Positions 40,054-42,248 of a stretch of DNA of 42,248 nucleotides are shown piece by piece. The stretch is from positions 654,535 through 696,782 of the forward strand of contig BFEA01000658.1 of assembly GCA_003427395.1 (NCBI GenBank), in the 5' to 3' direction. A program made the translations under genes and the position numbers. The DNA comes from Chara braunii. Taxonomy: Eukaryota; Streptophyta; Charophyceae; Charales; Characeae. Numbering within the stretch: position 1 is the first letter of the stretch; each line of letters starts with the position of its first letter. Under the pieces are notes generated by a model. It was given only the letters and a program-made list of their open reading frames with translations. It did no database searches and was not told the DNA's origin.

Positions 40054-41187
40054 TGTGGCATACTGCATAGCCACACGGGCCCTGTAGGACCCATCCCGGA
40101 CATTCAGCCTAAAAGCCTAAAACTTAGGGCTTACAAGCCCCGTTCGTTTCAGCCTGAAAGCTGAAAAACGAGGGCCTGCAGGCCCTACNCCGTTTCAGCC
40201 TATTTCTGGGTCTTTTCAGACCCAGAGTTTTCAGCCTGAATCGGAGGGCCAGTTTCAGGCCCTCATTGTTTCGACCTGCCCCTAAGACTCAGGCACGTAA
40301 ACAGGGATGCGGAACAGGCCAAAAATAGCCTGTTCCTCACAAGTTTGAGCAGGAGCTGCAACTGCAGCCCCTGCCTCCCTTCGGCAGGCTCAGGAGGCAC
40401 ACCCGTAGTACATAGGAAGTTCCCATGCACTTCACGGGTATGTAGTGTTCAGTAGACACGAGAAGTCTTCAGGATTCGGCCGCAGCACTCTGGAGGAGCG
40501 CTGCAGTAGTCTTCAACGCTAGGCAGTAGTGGTAGCGCTAGCTGTAGTCTTCGGCGCTGGGCGCCATAGCTGTAGCTGTAGTCTTCAGCGTTGGGCGCTG
40601 GTAGGTGGTAGATCGTAGAGTGGGAGAGAGAGTGGCGGAGGCCAGTGATACTTAAGTGTGGCGCCATCGCTCCAGCTCCATCTTCGTGGTACCTGCATCA
40701 AGGCGCCAACTTCACAAGTTAGTATTGGACACGGAAAGAGAGAGAGTTCTTCTTCTTCCTCTTCTAAGTCCACCTTCTCTTCTCACCCTCTCGACACCTG
40801 ACTTCTCAGACTACGACAAAGAGACAGAGTTGTGACTTGAGACTTGACGACATTGGATCCAGACTTGACATTTGGGATTCAGACATTTCGACGAGGGACT
40901 ATTTGGGCTTGTGCCGAAGACTTGGTGTTGACAACATTCCCATCTTCCCCCTCCTCTTCGTCTATCCCCTTCCTCCTCGTTTGTGTATGGTATGGGCTGG
41001 CGCAGTCTTCCTGTGTGAAGCGCCAGACCCATTCACACCTTGTAACGATGATGATGATGTATGTTCAGGGCTGCATTACAACATTGATTGTTCGGATCAC
41101 TGGTATCTAAGTCTTCCACTGTGTTATCTTGTACTTTGTATTGAAAGGTCGGTTCTTGTTCTGGTCTACACGTTACAGTATGCAACA
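40054..41187 (+). repeat. Probable 5' LTR of LTR element D
   Basis: The end is firm: TATGCAACA at 41187 is followed by GTT and a primer site. The start is proposed at TGTGGCATAC (40054), giving 1134 bp, similar to the other LTRs. The first 350 bp form a train of perfect hairpins (see findings). 40500-40610 has repeats of GCTGTAGTCTTC and GGCGCTGGGCGC. No partner LTR lies in the window. Confidence 0.55.
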
Positions 41188-41190
41188 GTT

Positions 41191-41202
41191 TGGTATCGGA
41201 GC
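41191..41202 (+). other. Primer-binding site of element D
   Basis: TGGTATCGGAGC, identical to the primer site of element A and one base from the usual initiator-Met site. It lies three bases after the LTR end. Confidence 0.75.
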
Positions 41203-41353
41203 GGACCTTTCATTCAGAGGACCCGCTCAATCAAGTAGCCAGCTTGCGTTCTATTGATCACTCATTAGTAACGCAAGTAGGACTTAGTCAAATCTCTGAA
41301 AAGTTTTTCTCACAACAACAATCTGAAATTTTTGATATTCGCATTTCGTTCTA

Positions 41354-41583
41354 TCTGAAAATTTCTGATATTAGTAGTTCGTGTTTTACGTAGAAAATAT
41401 CTGAAAATTTCTGATAAATCGCATTTCGTTTGTCTGAAAATTCCCGATAGTAGCACCTCGTTTTCTGATATTCGCATTCCGTTTTACCTGAAAATTTCTG
41501 ATATTGGTATTTCGTTTTTACGTATAAAATATCTGAAAATTTCCGATAAATCGCATTTCGTTTTGTCTGAAAATTCAGATAGT
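41354..41583. repeat. Degenerate 132-133-bp tandem repeat (TCTGAAAATTTCTGATA family)
   Basis: The words CTGAAAATTTCTGATATT (41355 and 41488) and GATAAATCGCATTTCGTTT (41413 and 41545) recur 132-133 bp apart. Shorter internal repeats (TCTGAAAATT, GCATTTCGTTTT) suggest a nested origin. On the minus strand 41890-41351 is open for 179 codons, and the repeat appears as a 44-residue unit (KRNAIYRKFSDILYV, then KRNAIYQKFSDIFYV). Confidence 0.8.
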
Positions 41584-41683
41584 TGCATTTTCGTTTCTCT
41601 GATGTTTCGCATACATAGCTGAAATTTCTGAAGTTAGAATTTCGTTTCCTAGGCATTTTGGGATAACGATAGAAGTGGTCACA

Positions 41684-41926
41684 TTCTCGGAAACTGAAAT
41701 TATTCTTTTTTGAAAATCGAGTTTGCATCTTATCTCGCAAAGTTTTTTTGAAAACCGAAATCTTGCGAACCCTACCAATATTACGATAGGCATATTCGGA
41801 GATCGCCATATTCTCAGAAACTGGAATTCGTTCTTTTCTGAAAATCGCATCTTTACTCCATTTCGCAATTTTTTTTTTCCAAGATCGCATTTCTATGAAA
41901 GCCGAAATCTTGCGGAACCTAGCCTA
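41684..41926. repeat. Second imperfect duplication in element D internal region
   Basis: ATTCTCGGAAACTGAAATTA with TTTCTGAAAATCG-type text and GAAATCTTGCGAACCCTACC recur about 125 bp later as ATTCTCAGAAACTGGAATTC and GAAATCTTGCGGAACCTAGC. It is clearly related to, but distinct from, the preceding 132-bp repeat. Confidence 0.7.
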
Positions 41927-42248
41927 TATCTTGTTCATAGTACTCATCTGCAATCAGACTCGTTCTCAAACACACTTTTCATACATGTAAACAGCAACGC
42001 AGCATACTGGCGACATGCGCCCACTCAAAAACTCGGAGATATGGCTTTCAGACACGAGTTCACTCTCAATTGGCTATGGCGACTTCAGCGCCCAAACATC
42101 TCACTGTTCACATACGCTGGATCACCCTGGATATCCCACACGCATCACTCTAACACTCGAACACACACACACACTCACTACTAACTACAGCTATGGCAGC
42201 TATCGCTGCATCTAACCTATCACTAGACTAACTCCTCCTCTCTTGCCC

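Larger units (their letters stand above)
41203..42248 (+). mobile_element. Start of internal region of element D, no gag seen yet
   Basis: The window ends inside this region. It holds two sets of degenerate repeats (41354-41583 and 41684-41926) and then unassigned sequence with a short CA repeat at 42161-42174. No recognisable coding motif appears on the plus strand. Confidence 0.5.

Noticed and set aside
40054-40399. Helitron end suggested by hairpins
   Set aside because: No CTRR terminus after a hairpin and no TC start were found. The many hairpins, with a primer site 1.1 kb downstream, fit an LTR better.

Overview
The window is repeat-dense nuclear eukaryotic DNA. I see no intact host gene and no tRNA or rRNA gene. 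Nearly everything recognisable is a transposable element, often nested, and most are decayed. Plant-style initiator-Met primer-binding sites, Ty3/gypsy elements with chromodomain-like C-termini, Harbinger and 8-bp-target-site elements, and a Penelope-like element (PLE) with an N-terminal GIY-YIG nuclease point to a streptophyte alga, probably a charophyte such as Chara. The species is an inference.

Layout. 1-7283: Ty3/gypsy element A on the minus strand, entering from the left, with its 5' LTR at about 6101-7283. 8131-9908: a PIF/Harbinger derivative with TAA target-site duplication and only the N-terminal part of its transposase. 10849-11349 and 11414-11911: two related 0.5-kb TIR elements with 8-bp target-site duplications. 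12213-27408: one minus-strand PLE with direct terminal repeats (pLTRs), each holding a hammerhead ribozyme motif, and coding regions for a gag-like CCHC knuckle, a GIY-YIG endonuclease and a reverse transcriptase. It is split by a 9.5-kb insertion between 16-bp direct repeats (14184-14199 and 23694-23709). That insertion contains plus-strand Ty3/gypsy element B (14330-23562). 26687-26866 is an assembly gap inside the upstream pLTR.

27409-29110 is unassigned. It is followed by a (GA)n-G50 tract, a possible LTR end with primer site near 29835, and a strongly pyrimidine-rich stretch. 30850-39710 is minus-strand Ty3/gypsy element C, the best preserved one, with both LTRs, a perfect primer site, CCHC gag, and protease, RT and integrase catalytic motifs. 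40054-41187 looks like the 5' LTR of a fourth element (D). It starts with a train of perfect hairpins, and its internal region runs off the right end through degenerate 132-bp repeats.

The element genes fall into copy-and-paste sets: gag builds the particle, protease cuts it, RT and RNase H make cDNA, and integrase with a chromodomain inserts it. In the PLE, RT and GIY-YIG would act by target-primed reverse transcription, and the hammerhead would process its RNA. All sets carry frameshifts or stops. The most interesting object is the PLE, with permuted domains, a gag-like knuckle and paired ribozymes, one of which keeps an apparently complete catalytic core.
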